Assembly (NCBI GenBank): GCA_946886365.1
Contig: CAMPIM010000102.1
Span: 1-12,791, forward strand
Length of the DNA stretch: 12,791 nucleotides
DNA from: an uncultured Novosphingobium sp.
GTDB lineage: Bacteria; Pseudomonadota; Alphaproteobacteria; Sphingomonadales; Sphingomonadaceae
Direction of reading: 5' to 3'
Positions 5,733-12,791 of the stretch are shown in pieces. Positions within the stretch are counted from its first letter, which is position 1. Every line of letters begins with the position of its first letter. Both the position numbers and the translations under genes were made by a program. The notes below the pieces were generated by a model. It did not search any database. It saw only the letters and a list, made by a program, of their open reading frames with translations, and was not told where the DNA came from.

Positions 5733-7270
5733 CGGGGGAGCGCGCATCCGCCCCGCTGTTCACCGGCAGCGACTGGGACTTTTCGCTGATCAACCGCATT
5801 TATGAAGTGATCGAGCCGATCGCGCTTCAGGAGATGAAGCTCAACATCTATCCCAACCAGATAGAGATTATCAGCGCCGAACAGATGCTGGATGCCTATT
5901 CGTCCATCGGCATGCCGCTATTTTACAAACATTGGTCGTTCGGCAAGCAGTTCGTGACCAATGAGATGCTCTATCGCAAGGGACTTCGTGGCCTTGCCTA
6001 TGAGCTGGTGATCAACAGCGATCCCTGCATCAACTATTTGATGCAGGAAAACAGCGCGACCATGCAGACGCTGGTCATCGCCCATGCCGCGTTCGGGCAT
6101 AACCACTTCTTCAAGAATAATTATGTCTTTCGCCAATGGACCGATGCGGAAGGCATCCTCGACTATCTGGAGTTCGCCAAAGGCTACATCGCCAGTTGCG
6201 AGGAGCGTTTTGGCCAGCTCGCCGTCGAGCGGGTGCTGGACGCTGCTCATGCGCTGATGAATCAGGGCGTGCATCGCTATCCGCGCATTCGTCCCCGCGA
6301 TTTGAAGGCGGAGGCCGAACGGGAGGCGGAGCGCCAGGCCTATCGCGATCGCATTTACGACGACCTCTGGCGCACGGTGCCGGTGGGCGCGAAAGCTGCC
6401 GCCGTCCCCTCGGACGAGCGTCGCGCCGCGCTTGGCCTGCCGCAGGAAAATATCCTCTATTTCCTGGAGAAAACCGGCCCGCTCCTTCAAAGCTGGCAGC
6501 GCGAGATATTGCGCATCGTCCGCCTGATCGCCCAATATTTCTATCCCCAGCGCCAGACCAAGGCGATGAACGAGGGCTGCGCCACCTACACCCATTATCG
6601 CATTATGACGATCCTGCACGATCGCGGCTGGATAACCGACGGCGCTTTCATGGAGTTCATCCAGTCGCACACAGGCGTCGTCTATCAGCCGACGTTCGAT
6701 TCCGGCCATTTCGGGGGCTTCAATCCCTATGCGCTGGGCTTTGGCATCATGTCCGATATAGAGCGGATCTGCATGGACCCGACGCCGGAGGATCGCGAAT
6801 GGTTCAGCGACATCGCCGGTTCGCGTGATCCGGTGGAGGTGCTGAAGGATATCTGGGCCAATTATCGCGACGAAAGCTTCGTGTCACAGTTCCTCAGCCC
6901 GCACCTTATCCGCCAGTGGCGCCTGTTCAAGCTGATCGACAAGGAAAGCGAGTCGGAACTGCGCGTCGACGCCATTCATGACGAGCGCGGCTATCGCCGC
7001 ATCCGCCGCGCCCTTGCGCGCGAGCATGACATTGCCCGGCAGGAGCCCGATATCCAGGTGGTGGATGTCGATCTGGCGGGCGACCGGACGCTGATGCTGG
7101 AACATGCGGTCATCGATGGCGTGGTGCTGGACGCGTCCGACGCGACGATGGTGTTACAAAGCCTCGCCAATCTATGGGGTTATGAAGTGGCGTTGAGCGA
7201 AGTTCATGCCGAAAGTCGTAAGGAGTTGAAAAGCCATCGTTGCCAGCCGCAGCAGGGCTGGATCGGCTGA
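5729..7270 (+). CDS. spoVR: SpoVR family protein (YcgB-like)
   Basis: A 513-aa protein, matching E. coli YcgB in length (about 510). Family blocks seen: SDWDFSLINRIYE (14-26), YPNQIEIISAEQMLDAYSSIGMP (41-63), HWSFGKQF (68-75), a His-rich HAAFGHNHFFKNNYVFRQWTDA (119-140), NILYFLEKTGPLL with WQREILRIVR (241-265), and MNEGCATYTHY (280-290). E. coli has MNEGWATFWHY at the last site, so W-to-C and W-to-T changes are present but the N, E, G, A, T and H positions are kept. The conserved histidines suggest metal binding, but no enzyme activity is established. The start is TTG at 5729, overlapping the yeaH stop in TTGA; GAAGGGA lies 7-8 nt upstream, and the first in-frame ATG (residue 36) would remove conserved sequence. 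The overlap implies translational coupling to yeaH. Confidence 0.95.
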   Translation: MTGERASAPLFTGSDWDFSLINRIYEVIEPIALQEMKLNIYPNQIEIISAEQMLDAYSSIGMPLFYKHWSFGKQFVTNEMLYRKGLRGLAYELVINSDPCINYLMQENSATMQTLVIAHAAFGHNHFFKNNYVFRQWTDAEGILDYLEFAKGYIASCEERFGQLAVERVLDAAHALMNQGVHRYPRIRPRDLKAEAEREAERQAYRDRIYDDLWRTVPVGAKAAAVPSDERRAALGLPQENILYFLEKTGPLLQSWQREILRIVRLIAQYFYPQRQTKAMNEGCATYTHYRIMTILHDRGWITDGAFMEFIQSHTGVVYQPTFDSGHFGGFNPYALGFGIMSDIERICMDPTPEDREWFSDIAGSRDPVEVLKDIWANYRDESFVSQFLSPHLIRQWRLFKLIDKESESELRVDAIHDERGYRRIRRALAREHDIARQEPDIQVVDVDLAGDRTLMLEHAVIDGVVLDASDATMVLQSLANLWGYEVALSEVHAESRKELKSHRCQPQQGWIG

Positions 7271-7429
7271 AGCGGTGCGCCGTGGCGGCCAGCTCCCGGG
7301 GTTACGAAGATTCCATTTCCAAAGCAGGGCTGAAAAGCGTAAATTCTGCCGCGTTTCGCGAGTGGCTCCAGCGATCGGTCGCATCCTGCGATGCATGGAG
7401 CGCTCAAAAAGAAGCAGGAGAGCATTTTC
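7271..7429. other. Leader between spoVR and the small hypothetical gene
   Basis: No gene is seen in these 159 bases. Two features are visible: the modest dyad CCAGCC-(7 nt)-GGCTGG at the very end of spoVR (about 7240-7258), which could slow or end the operon transcript, and AGGAG at 7416-7420, the ribosome binding site for the ATG at 7430. No clear promoter hexamers stand out. The small gene may have its own promoter here or be read through from spoVR. Confidence 0.35.
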
Positions 7430-7636
7430 ATGACTCATGCCCTCAATGCACAAGAATGTCTTGAACGAGCCCGGATGCATGAACAGCTTGCGGCGACAAC
7501 CGCCGATGCGTCCGCGCGGACCATGCATCAGGCAATGGCCGCCGAATTTCGTCGTCGCGCCGCGATGGGGACGATCGACGGAGTTAGCCCGGTGATCAGC
7601 AAACCGGTAATCGAGCTGACCGTCAACGCCGCCTGA
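7430..7636 (+). CDS. Small hypothetical protein, 68 aa, helical
   Basis: A 68-residue protein with no recognised enzyme domain. Residues 6-46 look like one or two amphipathic helices rich in Ala, Arg, Glu and His (AQECLERARMHEQLAATT, then MHQAMAAEFRRRAAMG). The tail (50-68) is Val/Ile/Pro-rich (SPVISKPVIELTVNAA). No signal peptide or membrane segment is seen. It resembles small ECLERAxxHExLA proteins that I recall from sphingomonads and related alphaproteobacteria, whose function is unknown. The ATG at 7430 has AGGAG 9 nt upstream. An in-frame ATG at 7391 would add 13 residues (MHGALKKKQ...) across that binding site and is less likely. It lies in the same direction as spoVR and converges with cobF, 12 bp away. 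It could be an accessory of the stress operon, but nothing in the sequence proves it. Confidence 0.72.
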   Translation: MTHALNAQECLERARMHEQLAATTADASARTMHQAMAAEFRRRAAMGTIDGVSPVISKPVIELTVNAA

Positions 7637-7655
7637 AGCGCGTTTTCCTCAGGCG
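7630..7655. terminator. Short dyad covering both convergent stop codons
   Basis: CGCCTGA (7630-7636) pairs with TCAGGCG (7649-7655) around a 12-nt loop containing TTTT. The left arm contains the TGA of the small plus-strand gene and the right arm contains the TGA of cobF on the minus strand. A bidirectional transcript end is plausible from position and symmetry, but a 7-bp stem without a trailing U-tract is weak. Confidence 0.35.
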
Positions 7656-8392
7656 TCCCGGCGCAGCAGATACACGTCCATGATCCATCCATGCCGCTGG
7701 CGCAGCTGTGCCCGGCGGTCGATGATTCCCGGTCCTGTCACGGTCAAAGGACCGTGGGCTAACGACTGATGCTCCATGCCCAGATAGGCGCCCCACCAGA
7801 TCGTTATCCCCTCCGGCTCCAGCGTCTGGAATGCGCAATGACCGTCCAGCATCACGATCACATCGCGCATGCCAGCGGGCCAGCCGCGTTCGCGCAATTG
7901 CCGTCCGGTGGTGATCAACACCGGGTCGGCCAGGCGGTTGAGGCAGATGCCATGCGCGGCCGTCAGCGCCTGAACGCTAGTGATGCCGGGCACGATGCTG
8001 ATCTCGACCGATGGGCCTAGCCGCTCCGCGATCCGAAGGCTGCTGTCGTAGAGCGAAGGGTCGCCCCAGACGAGTAGCGCAACCGTGCCGCCATCGGGCA
8101 GGTGCAACGCTATCTGCTCCATCCAGATGGCGGCGATTGCATCATGCCAGTCGATGACCGCCTCGACATAGGCGGCCTGATCCGCGCGCTTGGGCATGTC
8201 GAACTCGACGACCCGTGCGGGGCCGGTCAGTAGTTGTGCACAGATGGACCGGCGCAGGTCGATCAGGTCGGACTTGGCCTCTCCCTTGCGCGGCAGCAGG
8301 ATCAGGTCAGCATCGTTCATCGCCCGGATGGCGGCGAGCGTCAGATGGTCGGGATTGCCCGTGCCGATACCGATCAGTGACAAGCGGATCAT
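7649..8392 (-). CDS. cobF: CobF, precorrin-6A synthase (deacetylating)
   Basis: A 247-aa SAM-dependent tetrapyrrole methylase. CobF methylates C1 of precorrin-5 and releases the extruded acetyl group as acetate, giving precorrin-6A; it is a marker of the aerobic corrin route. Seen: the N-terminal LSLIGIGTGNPDHLTLAAI (4-22) loop of this superfamily, DADLILLPRKGEAKSDL (28-43), the SAM-site block LLVWGDPSLYDSSLRI (106-121), IVPGITSVQA (133-142), and a family-typical end with WWGAYLGMEHQ and RHGWIMDVYLLR. Length fits the family (about 250-260). Start ATG at 8392 overlaps the cobB stop in ATGA, so translation is probably coupled. It is the last gene of the cobL-E-M-B-F run and converges on the small plus-strand gene. 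Confidence 0.95.
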   Translation of the reverse strand: MIRLSLIGIGTGNPDHLTLAAIRAMNDADLILLPRKGEAKSDLIDLRRSICAQLLTGPARVVEFDMPKRADQAAYVEAVIDWHDAIAAIWMEQIALHLPDGGTVALLVWGDPSLYDSSLRIAERLGPSVEISIVPGITSVQALTAAHGICLNRLADPVLITTGRQLRERGWPAGMRDVIVMLDGHCAFQTLEPEGITIWWGAYLGMEHQSLAHGPLTVTGPGIIDRRAQLRQRHGWIMDVYLLRRDA

Positions 8393-9696
8393 GCGGCACC
8401 CGCGATAAGATGGAAGAAGCTGCCCGTCACCTGCCCACGGCGCGATCCGGACGCGGCGACCGGCGTACTCGCCGCATCGGTCACATGAGCCAGCGGCTCG
8501 TCCGGCTGTTCGACGATCGTCGAATAGTGAAACTCATGCCCGCGTAGCGCCGCTCCCGCCTCATGGCCGCCCATCGGGGCCAGCAGCCGGGCCTGCCGAT
8601 AGCCCAGTTGCAAGCGCCGCTCCGCGAAGCTGGAAACCAGCCCGAGCAGCCCCGCCATCGCATGCGACCGCCCCCGCGCATCGATGATCGCCTGTCCCAA
8701 CACCATATAGCCGCCGCATTCGCCGTGGATTGGGCGATCCTGCGCATGGCGGCGCAGGCCCTCCAGAAACCGCGCGGCATTGGCGATCTGAGCCGCATGC
8801 AGTTCAGGATAGCCACCGGGTAGCCAGATGGCGTCGGCTTGCCGGTCCGGCGCCTCGTCGGCCAAGGGGGAAAAGGACAGTATCTCCGCCCCCGCCGCGC
8901 GCCAGCCGTTCAGCATATGGGCGTAGGTGAAGGAAAAGGCGGCATCCTGCGCCAGTGCAATCCGCTGCCCCGGTGGCGGGCAGCGATAGGGGGGCGCTGA
9001 TGTGCCGGGCAATGCGTCGGCCGCCTTTTGAAGAGCCGCAAGATCGACATGCGCCTCGACCAGGTCCGCGATCGCGTCGATCGTTTGCTCAACCTCCGCC
9101 TGCTCGCCCGATTGCACAAGGCCAAGGTGCCGTTCAGGGATGGACAAGGCATCGGATCGCGGGACCGCGCCCAGCACGGGCATGGCGATATCCTCCATGG
9201 CCTGCCGGATCATCGCCTCATGGCGCGGGCTGGCGAGGCGGTTGAGGATGACGCCTGCCACCCGCACGTCCGGCCGGAGCATGCGGAAACCATGCGCGAT
9301 GGCGGCGGCTGATTGGCTCTGTCCCGACACATCGATGATCAGCACCCCCGGCCAGCCAAGCGTGGCAGCTATGTCGCCGCTGCTGCCGTTACCGCTCGCG
9401 CCGCGCGCCGGAGCACCGTCGAACAGGCCCATCACGCCCTCCGCGACGATCAGGTCGGCGTCGGCTGCCTCCCCCGCCAGACTGTGGAGCAGCGCCGCAT
9501 CCATCGCCCAGCTGTCGAGGTTGAAAGCTGGGCGTCCGCTCGCCAGCCGGTGATAGCCCGTGTCGATATAATCCGGCCCGCATTTATAGGACTGAACGCT
9601 CAAGCCCTGCCGCTTCAACGCCCTGAGCAGGCCGAGCGTAATGACCGTCTTGCCCGATCCGGATCGCGGCGCGGCGATAAGGATGCCGGGCGTCAT
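8389..9696 (-). CDS. cobB: CobB, hydrogenobyrinic acid a,c-diamide synthase
   Basis: A 435-aa two-domain amidotransferase of the CobB/CbiA family. It uses ATP and glutamine to amidate the a and c side chains of hydrogenobyrinate, in the cytoplasm. The N-terminal dethiobiotin-synthetase-like ATPase domain has the P-loop APRSGSGKT (9-17), [13 protein letters not shown] (37-49) and [11 protein letters not shown] (84-94). The C-terminal class I glutamine amidotransferase domain starts near 245: [11 protein letters not shown] (291-301), the nucleophile Cys327 in [19 protein letters not shown] (385-392) and GSFFHLI near the end. All expected catalytic parts are present. Overlaps are ATGA with cobM upstream and ATGA with cobF downstream. 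Because neighbouring CobF and CobM define the aerobic pathway, the substrate is called hydrogenobyrinate and not cobyrinate. Confidence 0.96.
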   Translation of the reverse strand: MTPGILIAAPRSGSGKTVITLGLLRALKRQGLSVQSYKCGPDYIDTGYHRLASGRPAFNLDSWAMDAALLHSLAGEAADADLIVAEGVMGLFDGAPARGASGNGSSGDIAATLGWPGVLIIDVSGQSQSAAAIAHGFRMLRPDVRVAGVILNRLASPRHEAMIRQAMEDIAMPVLGAVPRSDALSIPERHLGLVQSGEQAEVEQTIDAIADLVEAHVDLAALQKAADALPGTSAPPYRCPPPGQRIALAQDAAFSFTYAHMLNGWRAAGAEILSFSPLADEAPDRQADAIWLPGGYPELHAAQIANAARFLEGLRRHAQDRPIHGECGGYMVLGQAIIDARGRSHAMAGLLGLVSSFAERRLQLGYRQARLLAPMGGHEAGAALRGHEFHYSTIVEQPDEPLAHVTDAASTPVAASGSRRGQVTGSFFHLIAGAA

Positions 9697-10478
9697 TCTT
9701 CCGATCCGGCGAAACGCGATTCCGCCGTGGCCGGACGAAATCGCCGGTCATAGCCGGGCGCATAAAGCTGGCTCTCGGCGAAATCTCCCTCCCCCAGCAC
9801 TGGTCCCACGAGAATGAGGGCGGTGCGTTCCGGCCCGCCTGCCGCCTGCTCCTCTATGGTGGTGAGCGTCCCACGCACGATCCGCTGGTCCGGCCAGCTT
9901 GCGCGCCACACGATCGCCGCCGGGCAGTCCCCGCCATAGAGCGGCACCAGGTCCGTGACCACCTTCGCCAGATTGTGGACGGACAAGTGGATCGCCAGCG
10001 TCGCGCCGGTCGCGCCAAAGGCCGCCAGCGTCTCGCCAGACGGCATGGCGCTCGCCCGCCCCGGCGTGCGCGTGAGGACAAGCGACTGGCCTAGCCCCGG
10101 TAGCGTCAACTCCGCTTCCAGCGCCGCCGCCGCCGCTGCGAAGGACGGCACGCCGGGCGTCACCGTATAGCCGATGCCGAGCGCCTTGAGACGGCGGATT
10201 TGCTCGCCCATCGCCGACCAGATCGACAGGTCGCCCGAATGCAGCCGCGCGACATCCTGCCCCGCCGCGTCCGCCTCCGCGATGATGGCCATGATCTCGT
10301 CGAGCATCAGCGGCGCGCTGTTCACGATCCGCGCTCCGGCCGGGCAATGATCGAGCAGCGCGCGAGGGACCAGCGACCCGGCATAGAGGCAGACGGGAGA
10401 GGCGGCGATCAGGTCGCGGCCACGCAGCGTCAGCAGGTCGGGCGCACCCGGCCCGGCGCCGATGAAATGGACGGTCAT
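9693..10478 (-). CDS. cobM: CobM, precorrin-4 C11-methyltransferase
   Basis: A 261-aa SAM-dependent tetrapyrrole methylase that methylates C11 of precorrin-4 to give precorrin-5. The N-terminal [22 protein letters not shown] (3-24) carries the superfamily's GAGPGxPDLLT loop. LYAGSLVP (31-38) is typical of the CobM/CbiF branch. [15 protein letters not shown] (79-93) is the SAM-site block, and [24 protein letters not shown] (106-129) is the next conserved stretch, with [15 protein letters not shown] the CobM-type substrate region. Length matches the family. It is joined by ATGA overlaps to cobE before it and cobB after it. Its product is the substrate of CobF, encoded two genes downstream. Confidence 0.96.
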   Translation of the reverse strand: MTVHFIGAGPGAPDLLTLRGRDLIAASPVCLYAGSLVPRALLDHCPAGARIVNSAPLMLDEIMAIIAEADAAGQDVARLHSGDLSIWSAMGEQIRRLKALGIGYTVTPGVPSFAAAAAALEAELTLPGLGQSLVLTRTPGRASAMPSGETLAAFGATGATLAIHLSVHNLAKVVTDLVPLYGGDCPAAIVWRASWPDQRIVRGTLTTIEEQAAGGPERTALILVGPVLGEGDFAESQLYAPGYDRRFRPATAESRFAGSEE

Positions 10479-10831
10479 GGCGATACTCCTTGGGCCAGCG
10501 CGCAGGTGGCCTGCCCATCGGGTGAGATGATGCGGTGCGCTGCCAATCGCGCGCCGGGGCCTGCCGCGATCAGGGCAACCGCTTCGGCCACGCTGCCGGT
10601 GCCATAGGCCGCAAGGCTGGCGGCGGATTGCGTCGGCGTCTCCACCCCCGCGACGGCGATGGGATCGATAAGGATCAGCGGCAAGCCCAAATCATGGGCG
10701 AGGGGCGTAAGCATCGCCTCCTTATGCGCCAGCGTCGCCAGAGCCGAGACCGTCTCGCCATGCGCAGCCAGCACCGCCCGCAAGGACTTCTCCTCCGCCC
10801 CGCCACGGCAGCCAAAACCCGCCACGATCAT
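10475..10831 (-). CDS. cobE: CobE, CbiG C-terminal-like cobalamin biosynthesis protein
   Basis: A 118-aa protein matching the stand-alone CobE/CbiG-C domain. Seen: [15 protein letters not shown] (3-17), the family's GxGCRxG opening; LAHKEAML (34-41); and [23 protein letters not shown] (65-87), including the T-x-S and GxxSVAEA elements. In anaerobic CbiG this domain accompanies lactone opening. In the aerobic pathway the exact role of CobE is not well defined. The frame stays open upstream to an ATG at 10873, but the ATG at 10831 is preferred: it overlaps the cobL stop in ATGA like every other junction in this operon, and it places the conserved motif at the N-terminus. Confidence 0.9.
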   Translation of the reverse strand: MIVAGFGCRGGAEEKSLRAVLAAHGETVSALATLAHKEAMLTPLAHDLGLPLILIDPIAVAGVETPTQSAASLAAYGTGSVAEAVALIAAGPGARLAAHRIISPDGQATCALAQGVSP

Positions 10832-12030
10832 AGCGTCACGCTCCACTGCACCAACGGATAGGCGGCTTTCCACCCCCGCCGCGTGCCGATCGGCGCGGCG
10901 CTCGCCATCTCGATCCGCAGCAATTCGCCGCCCAGCCGCTCATGCCACCGCGCCAGCAGCGCTTCGGATTCCAGCGTCACCGCATTGGCAACCAGCCGTG
11001 TCCGCTTCCCCGGCAGGGCGATGATCGCTTCCATTGACGCATCGCTCAGCCCGCCGCCGATGAAGATGGCGTCAGGGCGGACCCGTCCCGCCAGCACCGC
11101 CGGCGCGCGCCCTTCGATCAGCGTCAGCCGGTCGACGCCCAGCCTCTCCGCATTCGCTTTCGCCCGCGCGGCGCGTATCGGGTCAGCCTCAAAAGCCAGC
11201 GCCTGCGTGGAAGCATGGCTGAGCAGCCATTCGATCGCGACCGATCCCGATGCCGCGCCGATGTCCCACAAAGTCTCGCCGGGACGCGGGGCCAGCGCCG
11301 ACAGTGTCAGCGCCCGCACCGGCCGCTTGCTGATCTGCCCGTCATGATCGAACCAGTCATCCACCAGTCCGCTGACGCAGGGCATCACCTCGCCGTCGCC
11401 CGCTACTTGTATCCCCACCGCCACAGGGTGCGCAATATCGTCAAGGCTAATCTGATCGGCGCGCGCCTGCCGCACCCGCTCGCGCGGCCCGCCCAGCGCT
11501 TCCATGACGTGCAGGCTGGACGCCCCAAAGCCCGCCTCCGCCAGGTAGGAACCAAGCGCATGCACCGCTGCCCCATCGCGCAGCAGCACAATGGCGCGGC
11601 ACCCCCGCGCCAGCATGGGCCTCAACCGCGTCAACGGCGCGGCGTGCAGGCCATGACAGGCCACATCCTGCAAAGCCCAGCCGAGCCGCGAAGCTGCCAG
11701 CGAGAAACTCGACGGCGCAGGATGCGACACCCATTCCTCAGGCCGCAAATGCCGCGTGACACTCATCCCCGCTCCGAACCAGAAGGGATTGCCTGACGCC
11801 AGCATCACCACCGGCTCCCCCCGCCGGGCGAGCAGCGCCTCCACGCCATCCTCAAAGGGCACTGGCCAGCTCAGCCGTTCGGTTCTAAGGGGTGGCAACA
11901 GCGCCAGATGGCGCGGCGCGCCGATGATCATGCGAGCCTGTTCCAGTGCGGCGCGCGCAACGTCGGACAGGCCCGCCGCTCCATCCTCGCCTATGCCGAT
12001 GATCGTCAGCCAGGGACCTTCAGCCACCAT
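10828..12030 (-). CDS. cobL: CobL, precorrin-6Y C5,15-methyltransferase (decarboxylating)
   Basis: A 400-aa fusion of CbiE- and CbiT-like methylases. It methylates C5 and C15 of precorrin-6B and decarboxylates the C12 acetate, giving precorrin-8X. The CbiE half (about 1-205) has LTIIGIGEDGAAGLSDVAR (8-26), GAPRHLALLP (37-46) and VMLASGNPFWFGAG (75-88). The CbiT half (about 232-400) has the SAM motif LWDIGAASGSVAIEW (254-268), FEADPIRAARAKANAERLG (280-298), FIGGG (323-327) and RLVANAVTLES (345-355). The start is uncertain: ATG at 12030 (CAGGA 8 nt upstream) or ATG at 12039 (AAGGA 5 nt upstream, adding MWR). Either start overlaps the divergent cobK start. It heads the cobL-E-M-B-F run, and its stop overlaps cobE by ATGA. 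Confidence 0.95.
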   Translation of the reverse strand: MVAEGPWLTIIGIGEDGAAGLSDVARAALEQARMIIGAPRHLALLPPLRTERLSWPVPFEDGVEALLARRGEPVVMLASGNPFWFGAGMSVTRHLRPEEWVSHPAPSSFSLAASRLGWALQDVACHGLHAAPLTRLRPMLARGCRAIVLLRDGAAVHALGSYLAEAGFGASSLHVMEALGGPRERVRQARADQISLDDIAHPVAVGIQVAGDGEVMPCVSGLVDDWFDHDGQISKRPVRALTLSALAPRPGETLWDIGAASGSVAIEWLLSHASTQALAFEADPIRAARAKANAERLGVDRLTLIEGRAPAVLAGRVRPDAIFIGGGLSDASMEAIIALPGKRTRLVANAVTLESEALLARWHERLGGELLRIEMASAAPIGTRRGWKAAYPLVQWSVTL

Positions 12031-12031
12031 G
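12028..12031. other. Shared CATG start of divergent cobL and cobK
   Basis: The palindromic tetranucleotide CATG holds the cobK ATG on the plus strand (12029-12031) and the cobL ATG on the minus strand (12030-12028). No intergenic DNA remains between the two genes. The promoter and ribosome binding site of each gene must therefore lie inside the other's coding sequence. If cobL starts at 12039, the coding regions overlap head-to-head by 11 bp. Confidence 0.75.
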
Positions 12032-12778
12032 CGCCACATCCTGATCCTTGGCGGCACGACCGAAGCGAGCGCCCTCGCCAAGTCCCTTGCCGAGCGCGGT
12101 GAGCGCGCCATGTTGAGCTATGCCGGACGCACCGGCAACCCGCGCGCGCAGCCGTTGCCGGTGCGCGTAGGCGGCTTTGGCGGCGCTGCTGGACTGGCGG
12201 TATTCCTGAAGGCGGAGGGGTTCACCCACCTGATCGACGCGACCCACCCCTTCGCCGCGACGATCAGCGCCAACGCCGTTGCGGCTGCGCAGGAGGCGGA
12301 GGTCGCTCATCTGATCCTCAATCGTCCGGAATGGCAAGCGGGGGAGGGCGACCGCTGGACCCATGTCCCGGACATTGCGGGCGCTGTCCGCGCGCTCGAC
12401 GGGCCGCCCCGGCGCGTCATGCTGGCGCTCGGGCGCATGCATGTCGAAGCCTTCGCCGCCCAGCCGCAGCATCATTATCTGCTGCGCTTCGTCGATGCGC
12501 CAGATGCGCCGCCCGCGTTGTCGCGTCATCACCTGACCGTGGATCGCGGCCCCTTCACGCTGGAGGGTGATCTCGCCCTGATGCGCGCCCACGGCATAGA
12601 CTTGGTCGTCGCCAAAAATGCTGGAGGCGCAGGCGCGCGTGCGAAGATCGATGCGGCGCGGACGCTCGGCCTGCCCGTCCTCATGATCGACCGGCCAGCC
12701 CTGCCACAGGCGCAGGCCGTCCATGACATCGGCGATGTGCTGGCATGGATCGATCATTCGGCCCATCGCGGCGTGTAG
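12029..12778 (+). CDS. cobK: CobK, precorrin-6A reductase
   Basis: A 249-aa NADPH-dependent reductase converting precorrin-6A to precorrin-6B, the step between CobF and CobL. Seen: the N-terminal MRHILILGGTTEA dinucleotide-binding strand and loop (1-13), SYAGRTGNPR (30-39), VRVGGFGGAAGL (45-56), FTHLIDATHPFAATISANA (65-83), LNRPEW, LALGRMHVEAF, RGPFTLEGDLALMRAHGIDLVVAKNAGG and VLMIDRPALP, all typical of CobK/CbiJ. Length fits the family (about 245-260). AGGGA at 12012-12016 is a possible ribosome binding site with long 12-nt spacing. The upstream frame is open well into antisense cobL, but homologues start at MRHILILGG-type sequences, so the ATG at 12029 is chosen. It is transcribed away from cobL, ending 13 bases before the window edge. 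Confidence 0.95.
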   Translation: MRHILILGGTTEASALAKSLAERGERAMLSYAGRTGNPRAQPLPVRVGGFGGAAGLAVFLKAEGFTHLIDATHPFAATISANAVAAAQEAEVAHLILNRPEWQAGEGDRWTHVPDIAGAVRALDGPPRRVMLALGRMHVEAFAAQPQHHYLLRFVDAPDAPPALSRHHLTVDRGPFTLEGDLALMRAHGIDLVVAKNAGGAGARAKIDAARTLGLPVLMIDRPALPQAQAVHDIGDVLAWIDHSAHRGV

Positions 12779-12791
12779 AGGATCGGGCTGG

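Noticed and set aside
4944..5747. 267-codon minus-strand open frame opposite yeaH
   Set aside because: Antisense to the VWA region of yeaH, with His/Arg/Gly-rich sequence typical of shadow frames and no motif.
5918..6709. 263-codon minus-strand open frame opposite spoVR
   Set aside because: Antisense to the most conserved part of SpoVR and without recognisable domain features.
11756..12028. Upstream extension of CobK
   Set aside because: The frame is open but antisense to cobL. CobK homologues begin at the MRHILILGG-type strand, so this is chance openness.

Overview
The window reads as chromosomal DNA from a GC-rich alphaproteobacterium. The protein style, the Tad/Flp pilus components and the aerobic (CobF/CobM/CobE-type) corrin pathway suggest Sphingomonadales, perhaps a Sphingobium/Novosphingobium relative. 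That placement is inferred from gene content and not from a marker gene. No tRNA, rRNA, CRISPR array, insertion sequence or phage gene was seen.

Layout. (1) 1-573, minus: the N-terminal part of a CpaB/RcpC-type Flp pilus assembly protein that runs off the left edge. (2) 574-845: gene-poor gap. (3) 846-1661, minus: a double-domain universal stress protein. It diverges from (4) 1814-2236, plus: an Flp-family (type IVb) pilin-like protein with a normal prepilin signal and an unusually long Ser/Gly/Thr/Asn tail ending in six SSGNG repeats. The 152-bp divergent region holds a perfect ATAGCAT-TT-ATGCTAT dyad, and the pilin gene is followed by a 14-bp perfect hairpin. (5) 2454-7270, plus: the stress module prkA (yeaG) - yeaH - spoVR (ycgB), tightly packed and probably one operon. 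(6) 7430-7636, plus: a 68-aa conserved-looking hypothetical protein. (7) 7649-12030/12039, minus: cobL-cobE-cobM-cobB-cobF, every junction a 4-bp ATGA stop/start overlap. (8) 12029-12778, plus: cobK, divergent from cobL, with both start codons inside the same CATG tetranucleotide.

How the genes work together. The cob genes encode consecutive steps of aerobic cobalamin synthesis: C11 methylation (CobM), C1 methylation/deacetylation (CobF), reduction (CobK), C5/C15 methylation with decarboxylation (CobL) and a,c-amidation (CobB). The remaining ring-building genes (cobI, cobG or cobZ, cobJ, cobH) and the cobaltochelatase must lie outside the window. PrkA, YeaH and SpoVR form the widespread but poorly understood starvation/stress kinase module. 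The least conventional item is the pilin-like protein: a Flp core of about 55 residues carrying an 85-residue low-complexity tail, encoded outside a Tad operon but 1.2 kb from cpaB and back-to-back with a stress gene.
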